Position numbers and translations under genes: made by a program. Under the pieces are notes generated by a model. The model made no database searches, was not told the origin of the DNA, and saw only the letters and a program-made list of their open reading frames with translations. From Paenibacillus herberti (GTDB taxonomy: Bacteria > Bacillota > Bacilli > Paenibacillales > Paenibacillaceae), in assembly GCF_002233675.1 (NCBI RefSeq), contig NZ_NMUQ01000001.1, positions 2,274,687 through 2,338,686 on the forward strand: DNA of 64,000 nt, written 5' to 3'. How positions within the stretch are numbered: position 1 is the first letter of the stretch; each line of letters begins with the position of its first letter. Positions 34,109-41,883 of this stretch are shown one piece after another.

Positions 34109-34129
34109 TGTCAGCATTGTTGCTGACAT
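34108..34129. promoter_or_regulatory. Perfect 9-bp inverted repeat, probable operator
   Basis: ATGTCAGCA and TGCTGACAT flank a 4-nt spacer, immediately next to the cre-like site and between divergent mtlA and the M20 peptidase gene. There is no T-run, so a protein-binding operator is more likely than a terminator. MtlR is the obvious candidate but unproven. Confidence 0.55.
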
Positions 34130-34248
34130 TACTTTTGAACTGCCCAAAATGCCCTCTGCGAGCTGTTAAACGATCAAGCTTTCTCGCCGCTACATGCGCT
34201 ATACTGGGCTTATTGTTATTATCATTGTCTGTCCTTGGAGGGAGAACT

Positions 34249-35424
34249 ATGCTCGATTACCAAAACACCATACAAGAGCTCGGTCAGCGCAGTGGAGAAC
34301 GCTGGAAGGCTCTGTCCCTACGCATTGGCGACAACCCGGAGCTGGGTCATGAGGAATTCCTTGCCTCCTCCTTGTTAGCCGAGGAGCTGGAGCAGATGGG
34401 CTTTACTGTACAGAGAGGCGTGCTCGGCATGGAAACCGCCTTTTTGGCCCAGTTCGATTCCGGCAAGCCAGGACCAACAGCCGGTTTTTTATGTGAATAC
34501 GACGCGCTGCCGGATATCGGGCATGCCTGCGGTCATCATTTGATCGGTGTCATGGGTGCGGCGGCTGGTATTCTTTTGAAAAGTGTCATTGAAAACGTTG
34601 GAGGAAAAATCCGCGTGTATGGAACACCAGCTGAGGAAACTCGCGGCGGCAAGGTGACGATGAGCGAGGCAGGTTGGTTCGATGACTGCGGCTTCGTTCT
34701 CATGGCTCATCCCTATCATTCGTATGAACGATCCGGCAAGTCGCTGGCGCTTGATGCGCTGCAGTTCGACTTTCATGGACGAACTGCTCATGCTGCAGCA
34801 AGCCCCCATCTTGGCGTGAATGCGCTGGATGCCGTAATTATGTTGTTCAACTCTGTGGGCGCCTTGCGGCAGCAAACGCGCAGCGACTCTCGCATTCATG
34901 GCATTATCAATAACGGCGGACAAGCTCCCAACATTATCCCCGGTCATGCTTCGGCACAATTTTATGTTCGTGCTGGGGACCGCGCTTATACGAATGAGCT
35001 TACCCGCCGCGTGAGCGCCTGCGCCGAAGGTGCTGCGCTGCAAACCGGTTGCAACTTGGAAATCTCACAATTCGAGTACAGCTACGATGAACTAGTGACG
35101 AATGAGGCGCTTTCTGAGGTGTTTCAATCCAAGCTTAGAGAAACGGGCGTTCCGGACGATGCTGTATTAACTGGCACAGATCACGGATCGCTGGATCTTG
35201 GCAATGTGTCGTTGCGATGCCCGGCGATTCATCCTTATTTGAAGGTTGTTCAAGATAAGCTGTATCTGCACACCGTTGAATTCCGCGACGCAGCTATGCA
35301 GGAAGAAGCGCTGGAAGCGATGCTGCTTGGCGCGAGACTGCTTGCTTTGACAGCCTATGAGGTGCTGGCTAACCCCGATCTGTACCAGCGAATCCGAGAG
35401 GAATTCGAGAATGGGTCGGTGTAA
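34249..35424 (+). CDS. M20-family amidohydrolase/peptidase
   Basis: This protein of about 391 residues has M20/M28-type zinc motifs: FLCEYDALPDIGHACGHHL near residue 80 (Asp and His ligands), GTPAEETRGGK near residue 125 (catalytic Glu pair) and MAHPYHSY. It also carries the dimerisation-domain sequence FHGRTAHAAASPHLGVNALD and a C-terminal LTGTDHGSLDLGNVS. It resembles aminoacylase and p-aminobenzoyl-glutamate-hydrolase-like enzymes; the substrate is uncertain. ATG 34249 has GGAGGGAG 5-6 nt upstream; the frame is open much further upstream but without a start signal. It is divergent from mtlA. Confidence 0.88.
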   Translation: MLDYQNTIQELGQRSGERWKALSLRIGDNPELGHEEFLASSLLAEELEQMGFTVQRGVLGMETAFLAQFDSGKPGPTAGFLCEYDALPDIGHACGHHLIGVMGAAAGILLKSVIENVGGKIRVYGTPAEETRGGKVTMSEAGWFDDCGFVLMAHPYHSYERSGKSLALDALQFDFHGRTAHAAASPHLGVNALDAVIMLFNSVGALRQQTRSDSRIHGIINNGGQAPNIIPGHASAQFYVRAGDRAYTNELTRRVSACAEGAALQTGCNLEISQFEYSYDELVTNEALSEVFQSKLRETGVPDDAVLTGTDHGSLDLGNVSLRCPAIHPYLKVVQDKLYLHTVEFRDAAMQEEALEAMLLGARLLALTAYEVLANPDLYQRIREEFENGSV

Positions 35425-35441
35425 TTAAATCTTGATGCTTT

Positions 35442-35580
35442 AAGGCTAGGACTCGATTGGGAGTTGATCCCACCAGGCATATGGCTGGGGCCTAGTCCCG
35501 TAAGGCTTCAGCAAAAGCTGAGGCTCGGCCCCCAGCATATTTAAGACTAGGACTCGATCAATCGGGTCCTAGCCTTATTT
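35442..35580 (+). terminator. Complex stem-loop region ending in a terminator
   Basis: aaggctaggactcgatt (35442-35458) and actaggactcgat (35546-35558) are both complementary to atcgggtcctagcctt (35561-35576), which is followed by attttc. Between them gctggggcc pairs with ggcccccagc and encloses the hairpin aggcttcagc-aaaa-gctgaggct. The last stem is a good terminator for the M20 gene; the rest allows alternative folds. Confidence 0.6.
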
Positions 35581-35742
35581 TCGATGGGCGCTTGGCTTAA
35601 TCCTACTAGAATAGTTAAAGCAATCAGGTGAAATTGTAATACTCTGGATTCGTTCGTGAATTTCAACTATTCATGCCGCATCAGGCAGGCGCTCTCACAG
35701 TAAACTGACGAGCGGATATAGCATAAATCTTTTCGCTTCGGA

Positions 35743-35831
35743 GCTAACGGAACTGAGAGATCTTATTGGACCCCTTTGGCCTCAGAAAATCAAACATTAT
35801 ATAGAAGGAAGCTTTATTTAAAACTATCCGT
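35743..35831. repeat. Dispersed palindromic repeat unit (diverged)
   Basis: gctaacggaactgagagatcttattggaccccttt.ggcctcag matches the left part of the 15935-16057 block. The right part is diverged but ends aaactatccgttcg. It sits at the 3' end of the truncated acetyltransferase gene. Confidence 0.55.
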
Positions 35832-35851
35832 TCGAAGCACTCCATAGTGTG

Positions 35852-36187
35852 TTAAATCTTCATAAACGTCTCCCTTAACCAATAAGGCTTCCCAATCCAA
35901 TAAGCCAGTTCTGCCATATTATGTCTCTTGTTCACATGCAATCCAACTACTCCAAGGAATTTCCCGCCTTCTGTAAGTGTAACAGCGAACGAATAACTAT
36001 CACCTCTGGCCATAGCCTCCTGTCTAGCTTGGATAAACGAAGGGGCGGAACCTGTTGGATACGGATGAGGGATGCTCAAAGTTGTATCCGCTACATCCCT
36101 ATTTCCCGCTAGACTCTCTATTGCCTCAGCATCCTGAAGCTCAAGGGGACGTAATGTCAGTCGTTCTGTAACCATCGCTTTTACCAT
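35852..36187 (-). pseudogene. C-terminally truncated GNAT acetyltransferase
   Basis: About 111 residues cover only the N-terminal two thirds of a RimJ/RimL-like N-acetyltransferase: TERLTLRPLELQDAEAIESL, then LGVVGLHVNKRHNMAELAYWIGKPYW. At this point intact homologues continue with the acetyl-CoA-binding G-K-G-x-A/G-T-E segment. Here the frame ends after LRETFMKI. The missing part includes essential cofactor-binding residues, so the protein is probably inactive. The truncation falls next to a palindromic repeat at 35743-35831. ATG 36187 has GGGAGG 7 nt upstream. Confidence 0.7.
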
Positions 36188-36221
36188 GAAAATACCTCCC
36201 AAGACTTTTTATTTGGAACAC

Positions 36222-36250
36222 AAAAAGCCCCATCCCATAAGGGACGGAGC
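36222..36250 (-). terminator. Terminator of aroC
   Basis: gctccgtccc and gggatggggc pair on the minus strand around ttat and are followed by ttttt, directly after the aroC stop. Confidence 0.8.
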
Positions 36251-36256
36251 AACCTT

Positions 36257-37315
36257 TTACCCATCCAACAAAGCGGCTTGGCGCTTGTAATGATCCTCGA
36301 TGACCATACAAGCCATTGCTTCAATAACCGGAACTACACGCGGGCAAATGCATGGATCATGTCTGCCGATTGTTCTGATTTCGCGTTCCTCACCATTTGC
36401 ATCCACCGTACGCTGCGGCAATGAAATCGAAGAGGTCGGCTTGACGGCAACGCGGAAAATGATGTCCGCGCCCGTGCTGATGCCACCTACAATTCCGCCC
36501 GCATGATTTGTTACGAAGCCGTTCGCGTCCATCTCATCGTTATGCTCGCTGCCGCGCATCGTTGCCGCCGCAAATCCTGCACCGAACTCGATGCCCTTGA
36601 TTGCCCCGATGGACAGCATCGCTTTTGCCAGCTCCGCATCCAGCTTATCAAATACAGGCTCGCCGAGCCCCGGCAGCACACCGCTGACACGGCATTCCAC
36701 GATGCCGCCACTGCTGTTGCCTTCTGCAGCCAGTTGCTCGACCCGCTCTACCATGCGCTCTGCCGCAACAGGGTCACAGGCACGCACTGGATTGCGCTCG
36801 ATCGCATCGGGATCGAATGTTTCACACCGGATGCCATCAATTTCCTTCGTATAGGCCACTATAGATACACCGCGGCGCTCCAGCAGCTTCCGAGCCACAG
36901 CTCCCGCCGCTACGCGCCCAGCCGTTTCTCTGCCGGACGCTCTGCCGCTTCCCCGGTAATCGCGGAAACCATACTTTTGATCGTAGGTGAAATCAGCATG
37001 CCCAGGACGGTATAGATTTTTAATATCATCGTATGCCGATGGGCGCATATCCGTATTGTTGAGCAAGATGCAAAGCGGCGTTCCAGTCGTCTTTCCTTCA
37101 AAAATACCGGAGACAATACGGATTTTGTCGTACTCTTTGCGGGGCGTCGTAACGGAAGACTGACCAGGACGTCTACGGTCCATTTGCACCTGCACATACG
37201 CCTCGTCAATTTCAACTCCAGGGGTTACTCCCTCCACAATAACGCCTACTGCTTCGCCGTGCGACTCACCAAACGTCGTCATTTTTAACCGTTCGCCAAA
37301 TGTACTTCCTGCCAT
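36257..37315 (-). CDS. aroC: Chorismate synthase
   Basis: AroC converts EPSP to chorismate with reduced FMN, the last step of the shikimate pathway. The 352-residue product has the family signatures MTTFGESHGEAVGVIVEG near the N terminus, HADFTYDQKYGFRDYRGSGR and the RASGRETAGRVAAGAVA block, plus IGRHDPCICPRVVPVIEAM near the C terminus. It appears as a single gene with its own terminator, not in an aro or trp operon, and divergent from a LysR-type regulator. Confidence 0.97.
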   Translation of the reverse strand: MAGSTFGERLKMTTFGESHGEAVGVIVEGVTPGVEIDEAYVQVQMDRRRPGQSSVTTPRKEYDKIRIVSGIFEGKTTGTPLCILLNNTDMRPSAYDDIKNLYRPGHADFTYDQKYGFRDYRGSGRASGRETAGRVAAGAVARKLLERRGVSIVAYTKEIDGIRCETFDPDAIERNPVRACDPVAAERMVERVEQLAAEGNSSGGIVECRVSGVLPGLGEPVFDKLDAELAKAMLSIGAIKGIEFGAGFAAATMRGSEHNDEMDANGFVTNHAGGIVGGISTGADIIFRVAVKPTSSISLPQRTVDANGEEREIRTIGRHDPCICPRVVPVIEAMACMVIEDHYKRQAALLDG

Positions 37316-37426
37316 CTATCTTCACTCCCGTTAGTTGTTAACCTCAGATTTCCTTAACACCAAGTTTAACAGTATACTTGTGATAAATGAAATCACATTA
37401 TTTATACGTTGACATAGAGAGGATTG

Positions 37427-38317
37427 ATGGCAAAGGTGGCGACTAATACCGAATGGTACAGAATCTTCCTGCATGCAGCCGAAAACTCCAATTTGACGAA
37501 AGCAGCACAAACACTTCATATGACACAGCCTTCCGTCAGCTACGCGATCAAACAGCTTGAGGACGAGCTTGGCGTCAAGCTGTTTGATCGTTTGTCCAAA
37601 GGAGTACGCTTGACCTACGAAGGCGAGGCTCTGCTGCGGCATGTCCGGCAAGCGTTCGAGGAGCTTGAAACAGCCGAGCGCAGCATGAAGCAAAGGCTTC
37701 AATTAAACGAAGGCATACTGCGAATTGGAGCCAACGGTGCAATTATCAAACATTTTCTACTTCCTATGCTTGACGCCTTTCACGAGCGTTATGCAGGCAT
37801 CCGTATTCAGTTGTCACAGGAGCGGACAAGCCTTATTCTCGATCGTCTGAAAAAAGGTTCCCTCGATATCGGCTGTGTGTATTTACCCGTTTCCGATGAG
37901 GAAATTGAAATTGTCGGGAGCGATGCCTCGCCTTATTGCGCGGTAGTCGGAAAAGCTTTTGCGGACTGGTCACGAGAACCCGTCTCGGCAGAACAGCTTG
38001 CGAAGCTACCCCTGCTCATGCTCTCGCCCGGTAGCTCAACAAGATCCTTTATCGAGGATTGGTTCCGGCACCAGGGAATAGAGGCCGAGGCCGATTTTGA
38101 GCTGAACAGTCTGGATATGCTCAGCGAGTTCACAGAAAGGGGATACGGCGTTTCCTTTCTGCCGCGGGCTTACGTGGAACCGCGTATTGCGGACGGAACG
38201 CTGGTCGAACTGCGCACCGAAATTCCGCTGCCGGACCGCCGGATCGGAGTCGCGATTCGCAAGAATTTTACACCTTCAATTGGGGCAAAATCCTTTTTGG
38301 AATTGCTAATTCGTTGA
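37427..38317 (+). CDS. LysR-family transcriptional regulator
   Basis: This 296-residue LysR regulator has a canonical N-terminal winged helix (NLTKAAQTLHMTQPSVSYAI, KQLEDELGVKLFDRLSKG) and an effector-binding domain with GILRIGANGAIIKHFLLPML, DIGCVYLP and a C-terminal YGVSFLPRAYVEPR. ATG 37427 follows GAGAGG; a TTG three bases upstream is less likely. It is divergent from aroC with a 110-bp shared region, the usual placement of a LysR gene next to its target. Control of aroC is inference only. Confidence 0.92.
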   Translation: MAKVATNTEWYRIFLHAAENSNLTKAAQTLHMTQPSVSYAIKQLEDELGVKLFDRLSKGVRLTYEGEALLRHVRQAFEELETAERSMKQRLQLNEGILRIGANGAIIKHFLLPMLDAFHERYAGIRIQLSQERTSLILDRLKKGSLDIGCVYLPVSDEEIEIVGSDASPYCAVVGKAFADWSREPVSAEQLAKLPLLMLSPGSSTRSFIEDWFRHQGIEAEADFELNSLDMLSEFTERGYGVSFLPRAYVEPRIADGTLVELRTEIPLPDRRIGVAIRKNFTPSIGAKSFLELLIR

Positions 38318-38441
38318 AGCCTAGCTTAGGGGCACTCACCTTTAGGTAAGTACATGAACTAAATGTGCGTACTTACGCAATTCCTTAATACGGGTTACAC
38401 TCGATTTCAGAAACAGATACCGCTCAAGGAGGGAAACAAAA

Positions 38442-38987
38442 ATGAAAAAAACGCTTGTTATCGTCACGCATCCAAATATGGATACGTCCATCATCAATAA
38501 ATACTGGGTAAAGGAGCTTCGCAAATACCCGGACAAATATACGGTTCATGAACTTTACAAAGCTTATCCGGATGAAAAAATTGACGTGGAAAAAGAACAA
38601 AAGCTGGTTGACGAGCATGAAAATCTCGTCCTGCAGTTCCCTATGTACTGGGCAAGCTCACCGCCGCTGCTTAAAAAATGGTTTGATGAAGTATTCACCC
38701 ATGGCTGGGCCCACGGGTCAAAGGGAAAAGCATTTGAAAACAAAAAAACCGCTCTGGCCATATCCTTAGGAGCGCAAGAAGTCGACTTTAGCAAGGATGG
38801 AATGGTAGGCCACGAGCTGGATGAGGTTCTGCTTCCTTTTAAAGTGAACTTTGAATTCGTCTTGGCTGATTATCGTCCTCCCTTCACCTTCTTTGCAGCT
38901 GAATACAATATGGTAGAAAACAGTGAGTTATTGGGCAAATTGGAGCGCAACGCTCAGGGATATGTTGAATTTCTGGATAAGCTTTAA
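38442..38987 (+). CDS. NAD(P)H oxidoreductase, flavodoxin-like fold (copy 1)
   Basis: This 181-residue protein is of the KefF/MdaB/YwrO-like quinone reductase family. The FMN phosphate-binding start is KTLVIVTHPNMDTSIINKYW, and the mid-protein signature is LVLQFPMYWASSPPLLKKWF then DEVFTHGWAHGSKGKAF. Such enzymes carry out two-electron reduction of quinones and related electrophiles in the cytoplasm. The next gene, 18 nt downstream, is a close paralogue with well over half its residues identical, a tandem duplication. A good GGAGGG precedes the ATG. Confidence 0.93.
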   Translation: MKKTLVIVTHPNMDTSIINKYWVKELRKYPDKYTVHELYKAYPDEKIDVEKEQKLVDEHENLVLQFPMYWASSPPLLKKWFDEVFTHGWAHGSKGKAFENKKTALAISLGAQEVDFSKDGMVGHELDEVLLPFKVNFEFVLADYRPPFTFFAAEYNMVENSELLGKLERNAQGYVEFLDKL

Positions 38988-39005
38988 TCTAAGGAGGAAT
39001 TATTA

Positions 39006-39548
39006 ATGAAAACACTTGTTATCGTAACGCATCCAAATATGGAGACATCCATCGTCAATAAACGCTGGGTAGAAGAGCTCCGCAAATACCCAGATAAATA
39101 TACCGTCCATGAGCTTTACAAAGCTTATCCGGATGGAAAGATCGACGTAAAAAAGGAACAAGAGCTGGTTGAAGCCCATGGCAATCTGGTTTTTCAATTC
39201 CCTGTTTACTGGTGGAGTTCCCCGCCGCTGCTAAAACAATGGTTTGATGAAGTATTCACCCATGGCTGGGCCTACGGATCAAAGGCGGAAGCATTAATAA
39301 ACAAAAAAACCGCACTGGCCTTAACGGCCGGCGGAACGGAGCATGATTTTAGCGCGGAAGGAAGCTTAGGCAAAACTCTTGATCAGTTCCTGGTTCCCCT
39401 TGAAACGTCTTTCTCGTTCTGCAAAGCCGACTACCGCTCTTTCTATGCCTTTTATGGAGCGGAGCATTATTTGGCCGATAACAGCGATTTGCCGCTTCTA
39501 TTGGATCGCAGCGCTCAGGGTTACGTTGAATTTTTGAACAATCTTTAA
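39006..39548 (+). CDS. NAD(P)H oxidoreductase, flavodoxin-like fold (copy 2)
   Basis: This 180-residue paralogue of the preceding gene keeps the same motifs: KTLVIVTHPNMETSIVNKRW, LVFQFPVYWWSSPPLLKQWF, DEVFTHGWAYGSKAEA. The C-terminal third is the most diverged (TEHDFSAEGSLGKTLDQFLV), which may change the active-site lid and substrate preference. AGGAGG lies 7 nt before the ATG. The pair forms an operon ending in the terminator at 39561-39601 and is convergent with an HxlR regulator, a common partner of such reductases. Confidence 0.93.
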   Translation: MKTLVIVTHPNMETSIVNKRWVEELRKYPDKYTVHELYKAYPDGKIDVKKEQELVEAHGNLVFQFPVYWWSSPPLLKQWFDEVFTHGWAYGSKAEALINKKTALALTAGGTEHDFSAEGSLGKTLDQFLVPLETSFSFCKADYRSFYAFYGAEHYLADNSDLPLLLDRSAQGYVEFLNNL

Positions 39549-39560
39549 TTTAATTGCATC

Positions 39561-39601
39561 AAAAAAAGCAGCATTTCCATTAATGGAAATGCTGTTTTTT
39601 T
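39561..39601. terminator. Bidirectional terminator
   Basis: agcagcatttccattaatgg with its matching arm aaatgctg forms a strong stem flanked by seven A and seven or more T residues, between the oxidoreductase pair and the convergent HxlR gene. Confidence 0.9.
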
Positions 39602-39612
39602 ACTATGATTCG

Positions 39613-40110
39613 TTAAATAGGAAGCGGCTCGGTCTCCGCCTTGGCGCCGGGTAAGAAGTTTTTCTCTCCCCACAGGCACATCATATCCAGCACTGGGATA
39701 ATCGATCGGCCCCGCTCGGTTAAAGTGTACTCCACCTTTGGTGGAACCTGCGGAAACTCCTTACGGCTAATAAGTCCATCCGCCTCCAATTCTTTTAACA
39801 TCAAGCTTAACGATTTAAAGGATATGGTGCCCATTCCCCGCTGCAGCTCATTGAACCGCATAACCTTTTTTTCGAAAAGCCAGTACAGAATGGTCATCTT
39901 GAATTTACCGCTTATTACAGATAAGGTGTAGCCGAAGCTAGTATCCTTTTGATGAATGCCGGTTAGTTCACAAATGTCATCACCTATGGCGGTTGCCTCC
40001 TTTTGAAATATTCGACGGAAAAGTTGACGAGGACGCTTCCTTGCTCTGGCCAAGCCGTCTCTGTAGTGGATAGGCCGCGATCGAGTTATGTTACTCCGCT
40101 CTGAACTCAC
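39613..40110 (-). CDS. HxlR-family transcriptional regulator (start uncertain)
   Basis: The last 115 residues or so form a canonical HxlR winged helix: GYTLSVISGKFKMTILYWLF, RFNELQRGMGTISFKSLSLM, LKELEADGLISRKEFPQVPP and VEYTLTERGRSIIPVLDMM. HxlR proteins often sense quinone or electrophile stress and control reductases such as those next door. The first 45 residues are Arg-rich and foreign to the family, and the GTG at 40110 has no ribosome binding site. A strong AAGGAGG lies within the frame near 39995 but is followed by ATA, not ATG/GTG/TTG, at a suitable distance. The true start is therefore unclear. Confidence 0.8.
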   Translation of the reverse strand: MSSERSNITRSRPIHYRDGLARARKRPRQLFRRIFQKEATAIGDDICELTGIHQKDTSFGYTLSVISGKFKMTILYWLFEKKVMRFNELQRGMGTISFKSLSLMLKELEADGLISRKEFPQVPPKVEYTLTERGRSIIPVLDMMCLWGEKNFLPGAKAETEPLPI

Positions 40111-40187
40111 TATACCATTTTGGAACGATTAGCTCAAAACAGTCCTGATCCCCCAATACCCAATTGATTTTCCCATCCCTTGACAGT

Positions 40188-40232
40188 TCACTACGCAATG
40201 TAGTAAATCGGAATCACTACGAAACGTAGTGA
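40188..40232. promoter_or_regulatory. Promoter with two BlaI-type operators
   Basis: TTGACA (40180-40185) is a -35 candidate. Two inverted repeats overlap and follow it: ACTAC-gcaat-GTAGT (40190-40204) and TCACTAC-gaaac-GTAGTGA (40214-40232), centres 26 bp apart. The TAC...GTA arms are those of BlaI/MecI operators, and the position suits autorepression of the following blaI-like gene. Confidence 0.75.
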
Positions 40233-40275
40233 ATAAACTCATTATGGACGCATAATGACGTAAGAGGTGTTCACT

Positions 40276-40650
40276 GTGAACCAAGTTCAAAAGCTATCGG
40301 ATACTGAATTGGTATTAATGGAGGCAATTTGGGAATGTACATCTCCGGTTACCTCGACGGAACTGTTGCGGCTGTTTTCCCAAAAAGGGCGAGAATGGAA
40401 AGGGCAAACCATTTCCACCTTCCTATCTCGATTGGTGGATAAGGGAGCACTCACTGCTACACGTCATGGACGAACAAACAGTTATGTGCCTCGCATTTCG
40501 CGTGAAGACTACAAGCTCGCCGAAACCCAACACGTTCTGGACGGATTGTATAAAGGTTCGGTGAAAAACCTGATTTCGGCTTTATATGATGGCGACAAGT
40601 TGTCGGACAGCGATATCGCTGAAATCAAACAATGGTTTTCGGAAAAGTAG
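40276..40650 (+). CDS. BlaI/MecI-family transcriptional repressor
   Basis: This protein of about 124 residues has the BlaI winged helix (LSDTELVLMEAIWECTSPVT, then GQTISTFLSRLVDKGALTAT, RHGRTNSYVP) and the C-terminal dimerisation part ending LSDSDIAEIKQWFSEK. In intact systems it represses resistance or stress genes until cleaved by a BlaR1/M56 protease. GTG 40276 is chosen because AAGAGG lies 8 nt upstream; GTG 40267 is too close to it. Two operators lie just upstream. The partner protease gene downstream is broken, so release of repression by proteolysis is probably lost. Confidence 0.9.
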   Translation: MNQVQKLSDTELVLMEAIWECTSPVTSTELLRLFSQKGREWKGQTISTFLSRLVDKGALTATRHGRTNSYVPRISREDYKLAETQHVLDGLYKGSVKNLISALYDGDKLSDSDIAEIKQWFSEK

Positions 40651-40658
40651 GGCTAGAG

Positions 40659-41349
40659 ATGAAAACACTTTTAGACTTTATTGTCTCTTCGTCTATTGCT
40701 GGAAGCATCGTTGTTCTGTGCCAATTGTTGCTAAAGCCATTTGTCATTAAGCTGCATGCAAGATGGAGCTACCGTCTGACGAAATTAGCTGTAGGTATTA
40801 AATTCGATGTCCGACCAAAAAGCAACCTACTCTGAACCTTCTTCGCCTCCTTGGTTACTAAGCACCCAGACGGGTCGTTTCTTATTAATCGTATGGGTAT
40901 TGGGAGCAGTTGGGTTCTCGACATGGCAGATCTACTGTTATATCAAATTCGCAAAAAATGTTCGAAGCACTTGGTTGCCAGTTCCGAAAGAAAACGAAGC
41001 CGTGCACTTACTAAATGAACTAAAACAAAACTTGTCCATACCAGACAAAGTTCAAATTGCCTACAGTAATGGTATTAGCAGTCCCATCCTAATGGGAATA
41101 CGTTCTCCCGCCATACTGTTACCTGCCGCACATTGTTTACAGGCCAATTTGAAGTTGGTCATTCATCATGAACTGGTTCATTTGAAGCAAAAGGATTTAT
41201 GGGTGAAATTGCTTGTATTAGTAGTCAGTGCTGTTCATTGGTTTAATCAGTGGAAAACAATTAATGAGGAGGCTTGGCATGATGATGAATGTAAAAAAGG
41301 TAAAGAAGAAGTCTCTGCTAATTGCCACACTGACCATTATGGTTGGTAG
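40659..41349 (+). pseudogene. Broken BlaR1/MecR1-like M56 peptidase gene
   Basis: Two frames together make parts of an M56 membrane protease. The first (40659-40835) encodes the N-terminal helix and the typical KLHARWSYRLTKL segment, then runs into FDVRPKSNLL and stops. The second, in another frame (about 40807-41349), resumes with TGRFLLIVWVLGAVGFSTWQ, LILLPA-type region SPAILLPAAHCL and the zinc motif HHELVHLKQKDLWVKLL. It then stops soon after HWFNQW. The region between the second and third helices is shorter than in relatives, and the whole C-terminal sensor domain is missing. Frameshift plus deletions make it non-functional as a BlaR1 sensor. Confidence 0.8.
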
Positions 41350-41446
41350 TATAATTAGTGTTTCATCTTCGGTTTGGGCTATGAAATATGTCCCTCCTAT
41401 GGATGAAAATACACAGCAGCAACAACCACCTACTGATGAAAAGTAA
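41279..41446 (+). CDS. Small secreted or membrane peptide, 55 aa
   Basis: The frame begins with ATG at 41279, GAGGAGG 6 nt upstream, inside the 3' end of the broken M56 gene. The product is MMMNVKKVKKKSLLIATL followed by a hydrophobic stretch ending SSVWA, then a short polar tail KYVPPMDENTQQQQPPTDEK. This reads as a signal peptide or single helix plus a 20-residue tail. It could be a real small peptide of the Bla cluster, or the remnant of a later helix of the M56 protein kept open by chance. A terminator follows the stop directly. Confidence 0.5.
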   Translation: MMMNVKKVKKKSLLIATLTIMVGSIISVSSSVWAMKYVPPMDENTQQQQPPTDEK

Positions 41447-41451
41447 TCTTA

Positions 41452-41488
41452 TTCAAGAACACCGCCTTTTTCAGGCGGTGTTCTTGAA
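41452..41488. terminator. Bidirectional terminator overlapping the 3' end of the next gene
   Basis: ttcaagaacaccgcc and ggcggtgttcttgaa form a perfect 15-bp stem with a ttttt-containing loop. The right arm lies within the coding sequence for the last residues (KNTA) of the convergent gene at 41471-41869. Confidence 0.8.
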
Positions 41489-41869
41489 TAATGAAGTGAT
41501 TGAATTTATCAAGTCCTCTAAGGAGCCAATTCTCTGCTCAACTGAATCAACATGATAAAACGTACATGTGTTTCCGATTTCATTCAGTTCATTTGTTGAG
41601 GAGTATAAACAAATTTTCTTCCCTGCCCCCAAAGCAATTCCTAACTCAACATGACTCCCTTTCCCTGCTGGAATCATGACAATTACTATATCTGCAGCCA
41701 ACACCCCTGAAACTTCTTCTTGGCCAATTTTACGGAGTTCGGCAATGGAGTCTATTTTCGAATTTGTCGTCCAGTCGTACGTCTGTTGGAAACCATACGC
41801 TTTCAAACTCTCAGCTACGTGCCGCACGTTTTCTTTGTTTTTGAGACTGGACGCTATATAAAATTTCAT
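41471..41869 (-). CDS. Nucleoside 2-deoxyribosyltransferase-like protein
   Basis: This 132-residue protein begins MKFYIASSLKNKENVRHVAE and contains ADIVIVMIPAGKGSHVELGI and ALGAGKKICLYSS. These are the Rossmann-like fold and G-S-x-V-E-L-G-x-A catalytic segment (with the conserved Glu) of the nucleoside 2-deoxyribosyltransferase/YtoQ-like superfamily. Members exchange bases of deoxynucleosides or hydrolyse N-glycosidic bonds; the real substrate is not known. It is convergent with the Bla cluster, in a stretch that looks AT-richer than the window in general. Confidence 0.8.
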   Translation of the reverse strand: MKFYIASSLKNKENVRHVAESLKAYGFQQTYDWTTNSKIDSIAELRKIGQEEVSGVLAADIVIVMIPAGKGSHVELGIALGAGKKICLYSSTNELNEIGNTCTFYHVDSVEQRIGSLEDLINSITSLFKNTA

Positions 41870-41883
41870 TTCGCTCCCCCATT

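Larger units (their letters stand above)
35425..35851. other. Intergenic gap (427 nt)
   Basis: It holds a structured terminator region (35442-35580), about 160 nt with nothing I recognise, and a palindromic repeat unit (35743-35831). No coding region is seen. Confidence 0.65.
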
